A DNA stretch of 64,000 nt from Reyranella sp. (GTDB lineage Bacteria > Pseudomonadota > Alphaproteobacteria > Reyranellales > Reyranellaceae): contig NZ_JAFKJN010000023.1 in assembly GCF_017305915.1 (NCBI RefSeq), positions 81,903 to 145,902 of the forward strand, given 5' to 3'. Made by a program: the position numbers and the translations under genes. Shown one piece after another: positions 37,170 through 46,196 of the stretch. Below the pieces are notes generated by a model that made no database searches, was not told the DNA's origin, and was given only the letters and a program-made list of their open reading frames with translations. Position 1 is the first letter of the stretch. The number at the start of each line of letters is the position of its first letter.

Positions 37170-37967
37170 ATGGAGCTGACCGCAGCCCAGATCGAGCAGT
37201 TCGATCGCGACGGCTTCCTGATCTTCCCCGACCTGTTCGAGCGCAACGAGGTCGCGGTGCTGCGCCGCGAGGTGGCGCGGCTCAGCCAGGTCCAGGCCGA
37301 TGAGGTGGTGCGCGAGCACACCGGCGGCGTGCGCACCATCTTCCACGTCCACGAGACCGACGGCCCGACCCGCTCTCAGCCCTTCCGCGCCCTGGTCCGC
37401 ACGCCGCGGCTGCTGCGGCCGGTGCAGCAGGTGCTGAAGGACGACGGGGTCTACGTCTATCACACCAAGATCAACACCAAGCCCGCGATCGAGGGCACGG
37501 TGTGGCAATGGCACCAGGATTACGGCTCGTGGATGCGCGACGGCTGCATCAGGCCCGACATGGCGACCTTCAACGTCATGATGACCGACACGACCGAGAT
37601 GGGCGGCGCGCTCTATCTCATCCCGGGCAGTCACAGGCTCGGCCGCATCGAGCCGGTGTGGGACGAATCGACCGCCTACAAGTTCTGGGCGATGCCCAGG
37701 CAGCGCATGATCGAGATCCTCAGGACCTCGCCCGAGCCGGTCGCCGTCACCGGCCGCGCCGGCACCTGCGTGCTGTTCCATTGCAACCTGCTGCACGCCT
37801 CCGGCCACAATCTCTCGGCCGAGGATCGCTGGCACATCTACGTCTCGTGCAACACCGTCGCCAACAAGCCGCAGCTCGGGCCCAACCCGCGGCCCGACTG
37901 GGTGGTGTCGCGGAACTGGAACCCCTTGCCGATCGAGGACGACCAGGGCGTCCTCAAAGCGGCGTGA
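37170..37967 (+). CDS. Phytanoyl-CoA dioxygenase (PhyH)-family oxygenase
   Basis: 265 residues. Iron ligands H115-x-D117 (WQWHQDYGSW) and H209 (CNLLHASGHN). MTDTTEMGGALYLIPGSHRLGRIEP and VYVYHTKINTKPAIEGT resemble ectoine-hydroxylase-like PhyH proteins. Uses 2-oxoglutarate and O2 to hydroxylate an unknown small molecule. Start at 37170 fits the family opening (QIEQFDRDGFLIF). Flanked on both sides by paralogous GNAT genes and overlapping the second one by four bases. Confidence 0.9.
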   Translation: MELTAAQIEQFDRDGFLIFPDLFERNEVAVLRREVARLSQVQADEVVREHTGGVRTIFHVHETDGPTRSQPFRALVRTPRLLRPVQQVLKDDGVYVYHTKINTKPAIEGTVWQWHQDYGSWMRDGCIRPDMATFNVMMTDTTEMGGALYLIPGSHRLGRIEPVWDESTAYKFWAMPRQRMIEILRTSPEPVAVTGRAGTCVLFHCNLLHASGHNLSAEDRWHIYVSCNTVANKPQLGPNPRPDWVVSRNWNPLPIEDDQGVLKAA

Positions 37968-38440
37968 CGATCGCTGTCCGCCGCGCCGTCGCGACCGATG
38001 CCGCGACGCTCGCCGGCCTGCTGTCGAACATGCAGGCACACTACAGGAGCCCCGATCCGCCCGGCGGCGCGCTGGAGATGGCGAAGCTGCTGACGCGCGA
38101 GGGCGAGCGCATTCCCTTCGCGCTGATCGCCGAGCATCGGGGCCGGCCGGTCGGCTTCGCCACGCTCAACCCGATGCTCTACGGCGGCGGCTTCCAGTGG
38201 GACCTGTTCCTCAAGGACCTCTATGTCGCGCCTGACGCACGCAACCTCGGTGTCGGCGAGATGTTGATGCGCGAGATCGCCCGCATCGGCCTCGCCGGCA
38301 ACTACGTGCGGGTCGACTGGACGACCGACGGCACCAACACGGGCGCGCAACGCTTCTACGATCGCCTCGGCGTGCCGCGTCCCAACAAGATCAACTATCG
38401 CCTCGCCGGCAACGACCTCAAGCGACTGGCCGGGCTTTGA
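37964..38440 (+). CDS. GNAT-family N-acetyltransferase, copy 2
   Basis: 158 residues, starting with GTG 37964 in a GTGA overlap with the PhyH stop. VTIAVRRAVATDAATLAGLLSNMQAHY opens the fold; motif A is LKDLYVAPDARNLGVGEMLMREIAR, and NTGAQRFYDRLGVPRPNK follows. These blocks match copy 1 at 36616. Coupled to PhyH, so it probably acts on a related compound. Confidence 0.88.
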   Translation: MTIAVRRAVATDAATLAGLLSNMQAHYRSPDPPGGALEMAKLLTREGERIPFALIAEHRGRPVGFATLNPMLYGGGFQWDLFLKDLYVAPDARNLGVGEMLMREIARIGLAGNYVRVDWTTDGTNTGAQRFYDRLGVPRPNKINYRLAGNDLKRLAGL

Positions 38441-39360
38441 GCGACCTGATCCTCCACCACTACGACTTCTCGAACTTCGCCGAGAAGGCGCGGCTGATGC
38501 TGGGCTTCAAGGGCCTGGCGTGGCGCAGCGTCGAGCAGCCGCCGATTCTCCCGAAGCCCAAGCTGCTGCCGCTGACCGGCGGCTATCGCCGCATCCCGAT
38601 CCTGCAGCAGGGCGCCGACCTGTGGTGCGACACGCGGCTGATCGCACGCGAGCTCGAGCGCCGCGTCCCCTCGCCCACCTTCTTTCCCGACGGCACGCGC
38701 GGCCATGGCGAGGCGATCGCCTGGTGGGCCGAGCATCAGTTCATCCGACCGACCGCCCTATTCGTCTCGGGCATCAACGCCGAGCACATGCCGGCGGGCC
38801 TGCACGAGGACCGCGCCAGGCTGCACGGCCTGCCGCCGCCTTCGATCGAGGCGGTGCGCGCCGCCGCCGAGCGCAACCGGCACCTGGTGCGGCCGCAGAT
38901 CAAATGGCTGGCCGAGATGCTCGAGGATGGCCGGCCCTACCTGCTCGGCGGCCAGCCTTGCATCGCCGATTTCGCCGCCTATCACGTCGTCTGGTTCTAT
39001 CGCGGCCGCCACATCGACTGTCGCGCCGAGTTCGCCCCCTACCCGACGATCCTCGCCTGGCGCGATCGCATGGCCGCGATCGGTCATGGCAAGCGCACGG
39101 AAATGAATCCGGACGAGGCGCTTGCCGTCGCGCGGTACGCCTCGCCCGGCAAACCGCGCCCGTCGCAGCCGCAGGACGGCGATCCCCGGCCCGGCGAACT
39201 CGCCCGCGTGCGGCCGGCCGACAATGCGCGCGACTGGATCGAAGGCGAGGTGCTGTTCATCGACGCCGACGAGATCGCCCTGCTGCGCCGCGATCCCGAG
39301 GTCGGCGAGGTCGCCGTCCACTTCCCGCGGCTGGGCTACGACTGGCGCCGGCAACATTAG
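38437..39360 (+). CDS. Glutathione S-transferase-family protein
   Basis: 307 residues. Starts TTG 38437 overlapping the GNAT stop as TTGA; LILHHYDFSNFAEKARLMLGFKGLAW is the thioredoxin-like N-domain with the S/C...F motif region (about 4-30), then GYRRIPILQQGADLWCDTRLIARELE and an all-helical C-domain (LGGQPCIADFAAYHVVWFYRG). An extra C-terminal tail of about 70 residues (from GKPRPSQPQDG) carries an EVDV-like ELAR..EGEVLFIDADEIAL segment, longer than usual GSTs. Conjugating or isomerising role; substrate unknown. Confidence 0.85.
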   Translation: MSDLILHHYDFSNFAEKARLMLGFKGLAWRSVEQPPILPKPKLLPLTGGYRRIPILQQGADLWCDTRLIARELERRVPSPTFFPDGTRGHGEAIAWWAEHQFIRPTALFVSGINAEHMPAGLHEDRARLHGLPPPSIEAVRAAAERNRHLVRPQIKWLAEMLEDGRPYLLGGQPCIADFAAYHVVWFYRGRHIDCRAEFAPYPTILAWRDRMAAIGHGKRTEMNPDEALAVARYASPGKPRPSQPQDGDPRPGELARVRPADNARDWIEGEVLFIDADEIALLRRDPEVGEVAVHFPRLGYDWRRQH

Positions 39361-40626
39361 CTAGCGGCAGGCCTCGGCCACCGTCGGCGCCAGCAAATCG
39401 GCGAACTTGCGCGAGCCCGACGCCACGAAGTGGCCGATGTCGAAGAAGTCGTTCGGCCCGAACTTCTCCGCTGGCACGTCGACATAGACGTCGCCCAGCG
39501 CTTGGGCCTCGCGACGCAGGATGCCGTTCAGCCAATCGATCATCGGCCCCATCTGACCGGCCGGCACGAACGGCACCCAGTGGGCGCCGCTCTCGCGCGC
39601 CAGCCTCTCGCGGCTCATCGCCTGCCCGACCCACAGCGTGCGGATGCCGCGCGCGCGGTTGATCGCCGAAATGGTGTGGACGTTCCGGACATAGATCGCC
39701 TCGAGCGCCGGGTCGGGCTTGCCGCTCGGCGTGCCCTGCGGCTGTGGCGTCGGCCGCACCGTATCGGCGGCGAAGACCGCGAGGCGTGTAGCGAGCGCCA
39801 GGGTCGGCGAGACGATCCGCGCCAGGCTGTCGAGGCGGCGCGCGTTCAGCGTGTCGGTCTGGCTGCGCACCTGATGGTCGGCATAGGCCGGATCGAGTCC
39901 GCGGACATGGGCGTTCGCCAGCTCGTTCCAGCCGAGATAGTAGATCGCGCAGGCCGGCCGCCCGCCGTAGGGCGTCTGGTAGAAGGCCGTCTGCACGACA
40001 TGCAGTGCCGAGGAGAAGCCCGGCACGCCGTGATTGAGCACGACGTAGCGATCGCCCAGTAGCCTCTCCAGCACCTCGCCCCAGGTCTCGCCGTCGTCGG
40101 CGCCGACATCGTAGGTCGTCGAGCCGCCGAACAGCTCGATGGCGATCCGCCGCCGCACCTCGGCCGGCACACGCTCCGGGCCGCGCAGGCCTTGCGCGTT
40201 GTGATAGCCGTCGGTGCGGCCCCAGTCGCCCGGACGCGACGGCAAAGGCACCGACTGCAGCAGCGGATGCCAGCCGAAGCCGCGATAGAACACGATGGCA
40301 TCGGGCGGGAGCAGGCTGGCGCCCCAGCCGAGCCCGTGCAGCCCGGCCGATCCCAGCCCCAGCCCGAGCTCGATCGCGGCGAGCGTCAGCGGCGCCGCCG
40401 CCAGCCTGGGCAAGGGCACCAGCAGGAAGGCCAAGACGAACAGCGCTACCAGGTAGAGGAAGAACAGGGCGCGCGGCGAGCCGGCAGTCAGCCGCTGGGT
40501 CGTCTCGAAGAACAGGAAGGAAGCGGCGGTCACGGCGGCCAACATCAATCCGGCTAGCGCCGCCAGCGTGCGTTCGAAGCGATAGGGCTTGGCGAGGCCG
40601 AACCAGGCCACCGCCCGGCGCGTCAT
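39361..40626 (-). CDS. SGNH/GDSL-like membrane hydrolase
   Basis: 421 residues. Two N-terminal helices (ALAGLMLAAVTAASFLFFET, LFFLYLVALFVLAFLLVPL) and a third (LTLAAIELGLGLGSAGL) precede an SGNH domain: block I FGGSTTYDVGADDGETW, GVPGFSS, block III YYLGWNELAN and block V DIGHFVASGSRKFADLL. So Ser, Asn, Asp and His of the family are visible; the Gly of block II is not sure. Starts in an ATGA overlap with the FAD gene. Possibly an O-acyl or glycolipid esterase; unusual partner for an amine-oxidation operon. Confidence 0.72.
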   Translation of the reverse strand: MTRRAVAWFGLAKPYRFERTLAALAGLMLAAVTAASFLFFETTQRLTAGSPRALFFLYLVALFVLAFLLVPLPRLAAAPLTLAAIELGLGLGSAGLHGLGWGASLLPPDAIVFYRGFGWHPLLQSVPLPSRPGDWGRTDGYHNAQGLRGPERVPAEVRRRIAIELFGGSTTYDVGADDGETWGEVLERLLGDRYVVLNHGVPGFSSALHVVQTAFYQTPYGGRPACAIYYLGWNELANAHVRGLDPAYADHQVRSQTDTLNARRLDSLARIVSPTLALATRLAVFAADTVRPTPQPQGTPSGKPDPALEAIYVRNVHTISAINRARGIRTLWVGQAMSRERLARESGAHWVPFVPAGQMGPMIDWLNGILRREAQALGDVYVDVPAEKFGPNDFFDIGHFVASGSRKFADLLAPTVAEACR

Positions 40627-41735
40627 GCCTTGAACCGGGTGATGGCGAGATCGGCGATCGGCACGTTGGTCGACTCGGTCGCCACCAGCTCGGCCACCAC
40701 CGCGCCGGTCCCCGGCCCGAGCTGGAAGCCATGGGTCGAGAAGCCGAACTGGTGGAACACGCCTTCCGACGTGGCGCTGGGGCCGACGACCGGGATGCCG
40801 TCGGCCATGTAGGCCTCGATGCCGGCCCAGGCGCGGACGATGGTCGCCTGGCGCATCACCGGGAACAGCTCCCACACGGTGCGGGCGCTGATCGCGAGCT
40901 TCTCCCAGTCGAGCACGGTCTCGTTGCGGTCGCGATAGGGCGTCGCGAGATGGCCGCCGCCGATCACCACCGTGCCGTTGCCGAGCTGCTTGAAGGAGAG
41001 CTTGCGGCCACGCAGGATCACCACCGGCTGGATGAAGGCAGGCAGCCGGCTGGTCACCATCAGCATCGGCGCCACGACGGTCAGCGGCACCGGCTCGCCC
41101 AGCATCGCCGCGATCCGGTCGGCCCAGGCGCCGGCCGCGTTCACGACCTTCGGCGCCTCGATCGACCCGTCGCTGGTCTCGACCCGCCAGACGTTGCCGT
41201 TGCGCGCCAGGCCGGTGACGGTCACGCCCTCGATCATCTCGGCGCCCTGCTCGACCGCGCGACGGCGGAAGGCCTGCGTGGCGCGGAACGGATCGGCGGC
41301 ACCGTCCCGCCGCGAGACCACGCCGCCGGGGCAGTGCTCCGACACCGCCGGCACCAGCCGCCTGAGCTCCGCCCGGCCGATCAGCTCCTCATGGGTGAAG
41401 CCCTTGAGTCTCAGGTCGTCGACGCGCGCCCGGAAGCCGGCAAGCTCCTCGTCGCTCTCGGCGACCAGCACCGTGCCGTGGCTCTCGAAGCCGCAATCGT
41501 CGCCGACCAGGTCCTCGATCCGCTCCCAGATCTCCATCGAGGAGACCGACAAGGGGATCTCGGCGTGATCGCGGGCGAGCTGGCGCACACCGCCGGCATT
41601 GACGCCCGAGGCGTGGCGGCCGGCATAGTCCTTTTCGATCAGCACGGGCTTGAGGCCACGCAGCGCCAGATGCAGCGCGGTCGAGCAGCCATGGATGCCG
41701 CCGCCGATCACCACGACATCGGCGGTGCGCGGCAT
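40623..41735 (-). CDS. FAD-dependent oxidoreductase (DadA/sarcosine oxidase beta-like), copy B
   Basis: 370 residues, DAO superfamily. Rossmann motif DVVVIGGGIHGCSTALHLALRG (7-29), the conserved NAGGVRQLARDH, VVNAAGAWADRIAAMLG and the C-terminal FSTHGFQLGPGTGAVVAELV. Flavin-linked oxidation of a secondary amine or imino acid, most likely as the beta subunit with the alpha (41736-43142) and 2Fe-2S gamma (43139-43432) proteins. The start abuts the alpha-subunit stop. Copy A lies at 43413-44537. Confidence 0.88.
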   Translation of the reverse strand: MPRTADVVVIGGGIHGCSTALHLALRGLKPVLIEKDYAGRHASGVNAGGVRQLARDHAEIPLSVSSMEIWERIEDLVGDDCGFESHGTVLVAESDEELAGFRARVDDLRLKGFTHEELIGRAELRRLVPAVSEHCPGGVVSRRDGAADPFRATQAFRRRAVEQGAEMIEGVTVTGLARNGNVWRVETSDGSIEAPKVVNAAGAWADRIAAMLGEPVPLTVVAPMLMVTSRLPAFIQPVVILRGRKLSFKQLGNGTVVIGGGHLATPYRDRNETVLDWEKLAISARTVWELFPVMRQATIVRAWAGIEAYMADGIPVVGPSATSEGVFHQFGFSTHGFQLGPGTGAVVAELVATESTNVPIADLAITRFKA

Positions 41736-43142
41736 TCAGCGCTCCACGGCCTTGCGTTCGGCCTCGGTCTTGGGCAGCGAGGCGAGCTCGGCCAGCGTGA
41801 TCGGCTTCACCGGCGGGCGCAGGCGGTAGTAGCCGACTTCCTGTGGCGTCGAACGCCGCTGCTCGGCGATCAGCTCGGTGATGGTGAGGCCGCACAGCCG
41901 GCCCTGGCACGGCCCCATGCCGCAGCGCAGGAAGGCCTTCATCTGGTTCGGGCCCTCGCAGCCGAGATCGGCGGTATCGCGCACCTGCTTCGCCGTCACC
42001 TCCTCGCAGCGGCAGGCGATGGTGTCGCCGACCGGCCGCCGGAACGACGGCGCCGGCTGATAGAGCGCATCGAGGAAGGCGCGGCCCATCTCCTCGCGGG
42101 CCAGCGTCTGGCGCATCATCTGCATATTGGGCACCGTCGCGCCGGGCTTCAGTGTTTGGATGACGGCTAGCGCCGCGATGCGCCCGCGCTCGGCTGCGGC
42201 CGTGCCACCGGCGATGCCCGCGCCGTCGCCGGCAACCGCGATGCCGTGCACCGAAGTGCCGAAATCGGCGTCGACCGCAGGTTCGAAGCAAAGCTGGCGG
42301 CCGTTCCAGCGGTGCGCCACACCCGCCGCCATGGCGAGGTTCACGTTGGGCACCACGCCGTGATGCAGCAGCAGCAGGTCGGCCGTCATGCGCCGCTCGC
42401 CCGTGCCGGTCGCGAACACGACCTCGGCGAGCTTGTCCTTGCCGTGCGCCACGATGCGATGGGCGGCGATCACCGGCACTTTGGCCTTGACCTCGCGCAG
42501 CAGCGCCAGACCCTTCGACCAGTAGGGCGACAGGGCGAAGTCCGGCAGGTGCATCGCCGCCTTCAGCCAGTTGATGCGCGGCGTCGTGTCGAGGATCGCC
42601 TCGATCCCGGCACCGGCGCGCAGGAGCTGCGCCGCCAGCAGCCAGAGCAACGGCCCGCAGCCCGCTATGATCGTGCGGCCGGTCGGCACCAGCCCCTGCG
42701 CCTTCAGCGCAGTCTGGGCGGCACCCGCGGTCATCACGCCCGGCAGGGTCCAGCCGGGAATCGGGAACGGCCGCTCCATCGAGCCGGTCGCTACGATCAC
42801 CCGTTGCGCCTGGATCATGCGAGCCTGTCCCGAGATCGAGACGCCGACCAGCCGGTTGGGATCGAGGCTCCAAACCGTGGCGCCGTTGACGATGGTGGCG
42901 CCGCTCGCCCTGGCCTCGGACGCGAGCGCCGCGCCTGCCCAATAGTCCTCGCCGAGGATGGCGCGGTTGCGGACCGGCGTGGTGCCGATGCCGCGATAGA
43001 TCTGGCCGCCGACGCCGGGGTTCTCGTCGAACAGCACGGTCTGCACGCCGGCCTTGGCCGCGAGCGCTGCTGCGGCAAGGCCAGCCGGGCCGCCGCCGAT
43101 CACGACCAGCTCGTAGGACGACGCGAGATCGGAGGCGTTCAT
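41736..43142 (-). CDS. FAD/NAD(P) oxidoreductase with BFD-like Fe-S tail (opine oxidase A/hydroxyproline dehydrogenase alpha-like)
   Basis: 468 residues. Rossmann motif ELVVIGGGPAGLAAAALAAKAG (11-32), second nucleotide motif GRTIIAGCGPLLWLLAAQLL, ATG-S and GDGAGIAGGTAA. The C-terminal fifth carries a BFD-like [2Fe-2S] domain: CRCEEV near 377 and CGMGPCQGRLCG near 409. This is the alpha subunit plan of OoxA/LhpB/HcnB-type heterotrimeric dehydrogenases for imino acids, opines or glycine. Start overlaps the 2Fe-2S gene stop as ATGA. Confidence 0.88.
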   Translation of the reverse strand: MNASDLASSYELVVIGGGPAGLAAAALAAKAGVQTVLFDENPGVGGQIYRGIGTTPVRNRAILGEDYWAGAALASEARASGATIVNGATVWSLDPNRLVGVSISGQARMIQAQRVIVATGSMERPFPIPGWTLPGVMTAGAAQTALKAQGLVPTGRTIIAGCGPLLWLLAAQLLRAGAGIEAILDTTPRINWLKAAMHLPDFALSPYWSKGLALLREVKAKVPVIAAHRIVAHGKDKLAEVVFATGTGERRMTADLLLLHHGVVPNVNLAMAAGVAHRWNGRQLCFEPAVDADFGTSVHGIAVAGDGAGIAGGTAAAERGRIAALAVIQTLKPGATVPNMQMMRQTLAREEMGRAFLDALYQPAPSFRRPVGDTIACRCEEVTAKQVRDTADLGCEGPNQMKAFLRCGMGPCQGRLCGLTITELIAEQRRSTPQEVGYYRLRPPVKPITLAELASLPKTEAERKAVER

Positions 43143-43432
43143 CGGCCGGCCTCGCGCTTGCCGAGCTGGGTTTCGACCGCCATGCCTTCGCGCACCTCGA
43201 TCAGGCAGGCCTGGCGGCTGCCGACGCCGTCGATGGCGACCAGGCAGTCGAAGCACACGCCCATCAGGCAGTACGGCGCGCGCGGCGATTCGGTCACAGG
43301 CGTGGTTCGGAAATGCTCGACGCCCGCCGCCAACATGGCGCCGGCCACCGTGTCGCCGGCGCGGGCACGGATCGGCTTGCCGTCGACCTTGAGCGAGACC
43401 GTCGCGCCGGTGTCATCCAGCCGCTTGAACAT
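43139..43432 (-). CDS. [2Fe-2S] subunit, HcnA/sarcosine-oxidase gamma-like
   Basis: 97 residues. GKPIRARAGDTVAGAMLAAGV is the ferredoxin-like start; the cluster cysteines are C55, C60, C63 and C76 (APYCLMGVCFDCLVAIDG...QACLIEV), the plant-type arrangement of Fer2_4 proteins. It would carry electrons between the FAD subunits. Start at 43432 with GGAGG five bases upstream, overlapping the end of the next flavoprotein by 20 bp. Coupled to the alpha gene by ATGA. Confidence 0.9.
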   Translation of the reverse strand: MFKRLDDTGATVSLKVDGKPIRARAGDTVAGAMLAAGVEHFRTTPVTESPRAPYCLMGVCFDCLVAIDGVGSRQACLIEVREGMAVETQLGKREAGR

Positions 43433-44537
43433 GGAACCTCCGCGCGCTGAAGGGAGCGACCAGCGCCTTGTCGAGCGCACCGCGGGCGATCATCGGCGCC
43501 ACGGTCAGCGCGTGATTGGCGCACAGCGTCACGCCGGAATGGCAGCACAGCACGAAGGCGCCGGGATGGCTCTCCGATTCGTCGTAGATCGGGAAGCCGT
43601 CCTGGGTCATTACCCGGATCGCGCTCCAGGTACGCACCACGTTGACGTTGGCGAGCAGCGGGAACTGGCGCACCGCGCGCTCGGCCTCGGTCGAGCTGAC
43701 GCCGATCGTCAGGCCGCTCGGATCGGTGCTCTCCTCCTTCGAATCGCCGATCATCACCGTGCCCTCGTCGGTCTGGCGCAGGGTGACCACGGGATAGTCG
43801 AGGAACGGCCGCAGCCGCTCGGTCACCACGATCTGCCCGCGCTCGGGCCGCATCGGCGCCTCCAGCCCGACCATCGGCGCCAGCCGCATGTTGGCGTTGC
43901 CGGCGGCGAGCGCGACCTTGGCCGCGCGCACCTCGCCCTTGGCGGTGTGCAGGCGGAACTCGCCGCCTTCCCTGGTGATGGTCTCGACCCGATGGCTCGG
44001 CAGGTAGGTCACGCCGCGCGCGTTGATCGCGGTGTGCAGGGTGCGGAACAGGCGCAGGGAATTCACATGGCCGTCGAGCGAGCAGTAGCTCGCCCCGACC
44101 ACATCGGGCCCGATGTCGGGCAGCATCCGGGCGACTTGGGAATGGTCGAGGACCTCGGTCTTGTAGTCGACGATGCCGGGCTGGGCGTGCAGCCGCTTCA
44201 GGATGCTGGCGCGCGCCTCGAGCTCCTTCTCGGACAAAGCGAGATGGAAGCCGCCCGGCCGCTGGAAGCAGACATCGAGGCCGGTCTCCTGCTTGAGGAG
44301 ATCGGAGAAGCCGCCCCAGGCGTTGGACGAGCGGATCGTCCAGCCAGCGTAGGCCGCGAGGCCGAGGCCTTTGCTCTGCACCCAGACCAGCGCGAAGTTG
44401 CCGCGCGAGGCGCGCACGTCGCGGTCGCCCTCGTCGAGCAGCGCCACCCGCAGGCCCTCGCGCGCGAGGCCCCACGAGGTCGCGGCACCGACCAAGCCGC
44501 CGCCGACGACGGCGACGTCGAACTCGTCACCGGCCAT
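43413..44537 (-). CDS. FAD-dependent oxidoreductase (glycine/D-amino-acid oxidase-like), copy A
   Basis: 374 residues. Rossmann motif FDVAVVGGGLVGAATSWGLAREG (6-28), then ASRGNFALVWVQSKG in the substrate region, KVALAAGNANMRL and TWSAIRVMTQDGFPIYDESESHPGAFVLCCHSGVT. A second DAO-type flavoprotein in the same operon as copy B, so the complex may have two beta subunits or act on two successive substrates. Start at ATG 44537 (GGGGG upstream) overlaps the permease stop by 11 bp. Confidence 0.88.
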   Translation of the reverse strand: MAGDEFDVAVVGGGLVGAATSWGLAREGLRVALLDEGDRDVRASRGNFALVWVQSKGLGLAAYAGWTIRSSNAWGGFSDLLKQETGLDVCFQRPGGFHLALSEKELEARASILKRLHAQPGIVDYKTEVLDHSQVARMLPDIGPDVVGASYCSLDGHVNSLRLFRTLHTAINARGVTYLPSHRVETITREGGEFRLHTAKGEVRAAKVALAAGNANMRLAPMVGLEAPMRPERGQIVVTERLRPFLDYPVVTLRQTDEGTVMIGDSKEESTDPSGLTIGVSSTEAERAVRQFPLLANVNVVRTWSAIRVMTQDGFPIYDESESHPGAFVLCCHSGVTLCANHALTVAPMIARGALDKALVAPFSARRFHVQAAG

Positions 44538-45345
44538 GCGTGCCCCCGTGATTTCCACGTCCGACCAGCAGGCGTTCGAGCCCGTAGGCGCGATCCATTG
44601 CGATCAGCGCCACCACCGTCACCGCGATCACGCAGGCCGACACGGAGGTCACCAGCGGATCGATGTTGTCCTGGATGTAGAGGAACATGCGCACAGGAAG
44701 AGTTTCGGTTCCGGGAGCCGCGATGAACACCGTCATGGTGACTTCGTCAAATGAATTGATGAAAGCCAGCGCCCAGCCGCTTGCCAGCCCCGGGACGACC
44801 AGCGGCAAGGTGATGCGCTTCAGCACCGTCCACTCCGACGCGCCGAGCGAGACGGCGGCATGCTCGATCGCCCGGTCGAGGCCGACCGCCGAGGCGAGGG
44901 TCAGGCGCAGCGCGAAGGGCAGCACGATCACGATGTGCGACAGGACCAGGCCGGTGAAGGTGCCGCCCAGCCCGATCTGGGTGAAGAAACGCAGGAAGGC
45001 GATGCCCAGCACGATGTGCGGGATCATCAGCGGCGACATGAACAGCGCCGTGAAAGCCTCGCGGCCCGGGAAGCGATGGCGCGCGATGGCGAGCGCCGCC
45101 GGCACCGAGACGGCGACGGCGATCGCCGAAGAGAGCGCGCCGAGCCACAGGCTGCGCCAGAAGGCCGAGACGAACTCGGGATAGCGCGCGATCGCCGCGA
45201 ACCAGCGCAGCGACCAGCGGTCGGTCGGGAACGACAGGAAGCCTTCCGGCGTGAAGGCGACCCAGCAGACGACCCCGATCGGCGCCAGCATGAAGGTCAC
45301 GAACAGCGCGTGATAGACGAGCGCGACCGGACCGTTTCGGCTCAT
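44527..45345 (-). CDS. Spermidine/putrescine-type ABC permease, PotC type
   Basis: 272 residues, six helices. EAA loop HAAVSLGASEWTVLKRITLPLVVPGL and GFLSFPTDRWSLRWF fit the PotC/CysW-like permeases. AFINSFDEVTMTVFIAAPGTETLPVRMF is a PotC hallmark. Starts in an ATGA overlap with the PotB-type gene. Confidence 0.93.
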   Translation of the reverse strand: MSRNGPVALVYHALFVTFMLAPIGVVCWVAFTPEGFLSFPTDRWSLRWFAAIARYPEFVSAFWRSLWLGALSSAIAVAVSVPAALAIARHRFPGREAFTALFMSPLMIPHIVLGIAFLRFFTQIGLGGTFTGLVLSHIVIVLPFALRLTLASAVGLDRAIEHAAVSLGASEWTVLKRITLPLVVPGLASGWALAFINSFDEVTMTVFIAAPGTETLPVRMFLYIQDNIDPLVTSVSACVIAVTVVALIAMDRAYGLERLLVGRGNHGGTHGR

Positions 45346-46193
45346 CCGAACACCTGCGCGTAGCGGCGTTCGACCAGGCGGTTGGCGCCGACTACGATCA
45401 GCACCAGCGCCAGCAGCAGCAGCACCGCGACCACGGCGCCGAGCGGCCAGTTGAGGGTGTTCAGGAACTCGTCGTAGGCGAGCGTCGAGGCGACCTTGAG
45501 CCGGCGGCCGCCGATGATCGCCGGCGTGGCGAAGGCCGAGGCCGCCAACGCGAACACGATCACGGCGCCCGACAGGATGCCGGGCATCGCCTGCGGCAGC
45601 ACGATGCGGCACAGGACGGTGAGCGGCCCCGCTCCCAGCGCCACCGCGGCGTTCTCGACCTGCGGATCGAGGCGCTGCAGCGCCGCCCACACCGCCAGCA
45701 CCATGTAGGGCATCAGCACATGAACCAGCGCCACCACCATGCCGGTCTCGGTGAACATGAAGGGGATCGGCGCCGAGATCAGCCCGACCGACATCAGCGC
45801 CTTGTTGACCAGCCCCGAGTTGCCGCCGAACAGCAGCGCCCAGCCGAGCGTGCGCGCGACGACGGAGATCAGCAGCGGCCCCAGGATGACCAGCAGGAAC
45901 AGGCCGCGCCACGGGCTCTTCATACGGTTGAGGATATAGGCCTCCGGCGCGCCGAGCAGCGCGGTCAGCACGGTGACGATCAGCGCGATCCTGAAGGTCC
46001 GGCCGAACATCTCGGCGTAGTACGGATCGCCGAACACCTCCTGCCAGTTCTTCAGGATGAAGACCGGCTCGATGCCCTTGTACTGGCCCCAGTCGTGGAA
46101 GGTCAGGACCACCGTCATGGCGAGCGGGATCACCACGACGCCGGCGAACAGCAGCAGCGCCGGCAGGCTGAGCAGGTACGGCACGGCCCTCAT
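45342..46193 (-). CDS. Spermidine/putrescine-type ABC permease, PotB type
   Basis: 283 residues, six helices. Opening YLLSLPALLLFAGVVVIPLAMTVVLTF and EAA loop NAAVALGAGPLTVLCRIVLPQAMPGIL identify PotB-like permeases. GNSGLVNKALMSVGLISAPIPF and FATPAIIGGRRLKVASTLAYDEFL are also typical. Separated from the ATPase gene upstream by a 125-bp repeat array. Confidence 0.93.
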   Translation of the reverse strand: MRAVPYLLSLPALLLFAGVVVIPLAMTVVLTFHDWGQYKGIEPVFILKNWQEVFGDPYYAEMFGRTFRIALIVTVLTALLGAPEAYILNRMKSPWRGLFLLVILGPLLISVVARTLGWALLFGGNSGLVNKALMSVGLISAPIPFMFTETGMVVALVHVLMPYMVLAVWAALQRLDPQVENAAVALGAGPLTVLCRIVLPQAMPGILSGAVIVFALAASAFATPAIIGGRRLKVASTLAYDEFLNTLNWPLGAVVAVLLLLALVLIVVGANRLVERRYAQVFG

Positions 46194-46196
46194 GAT

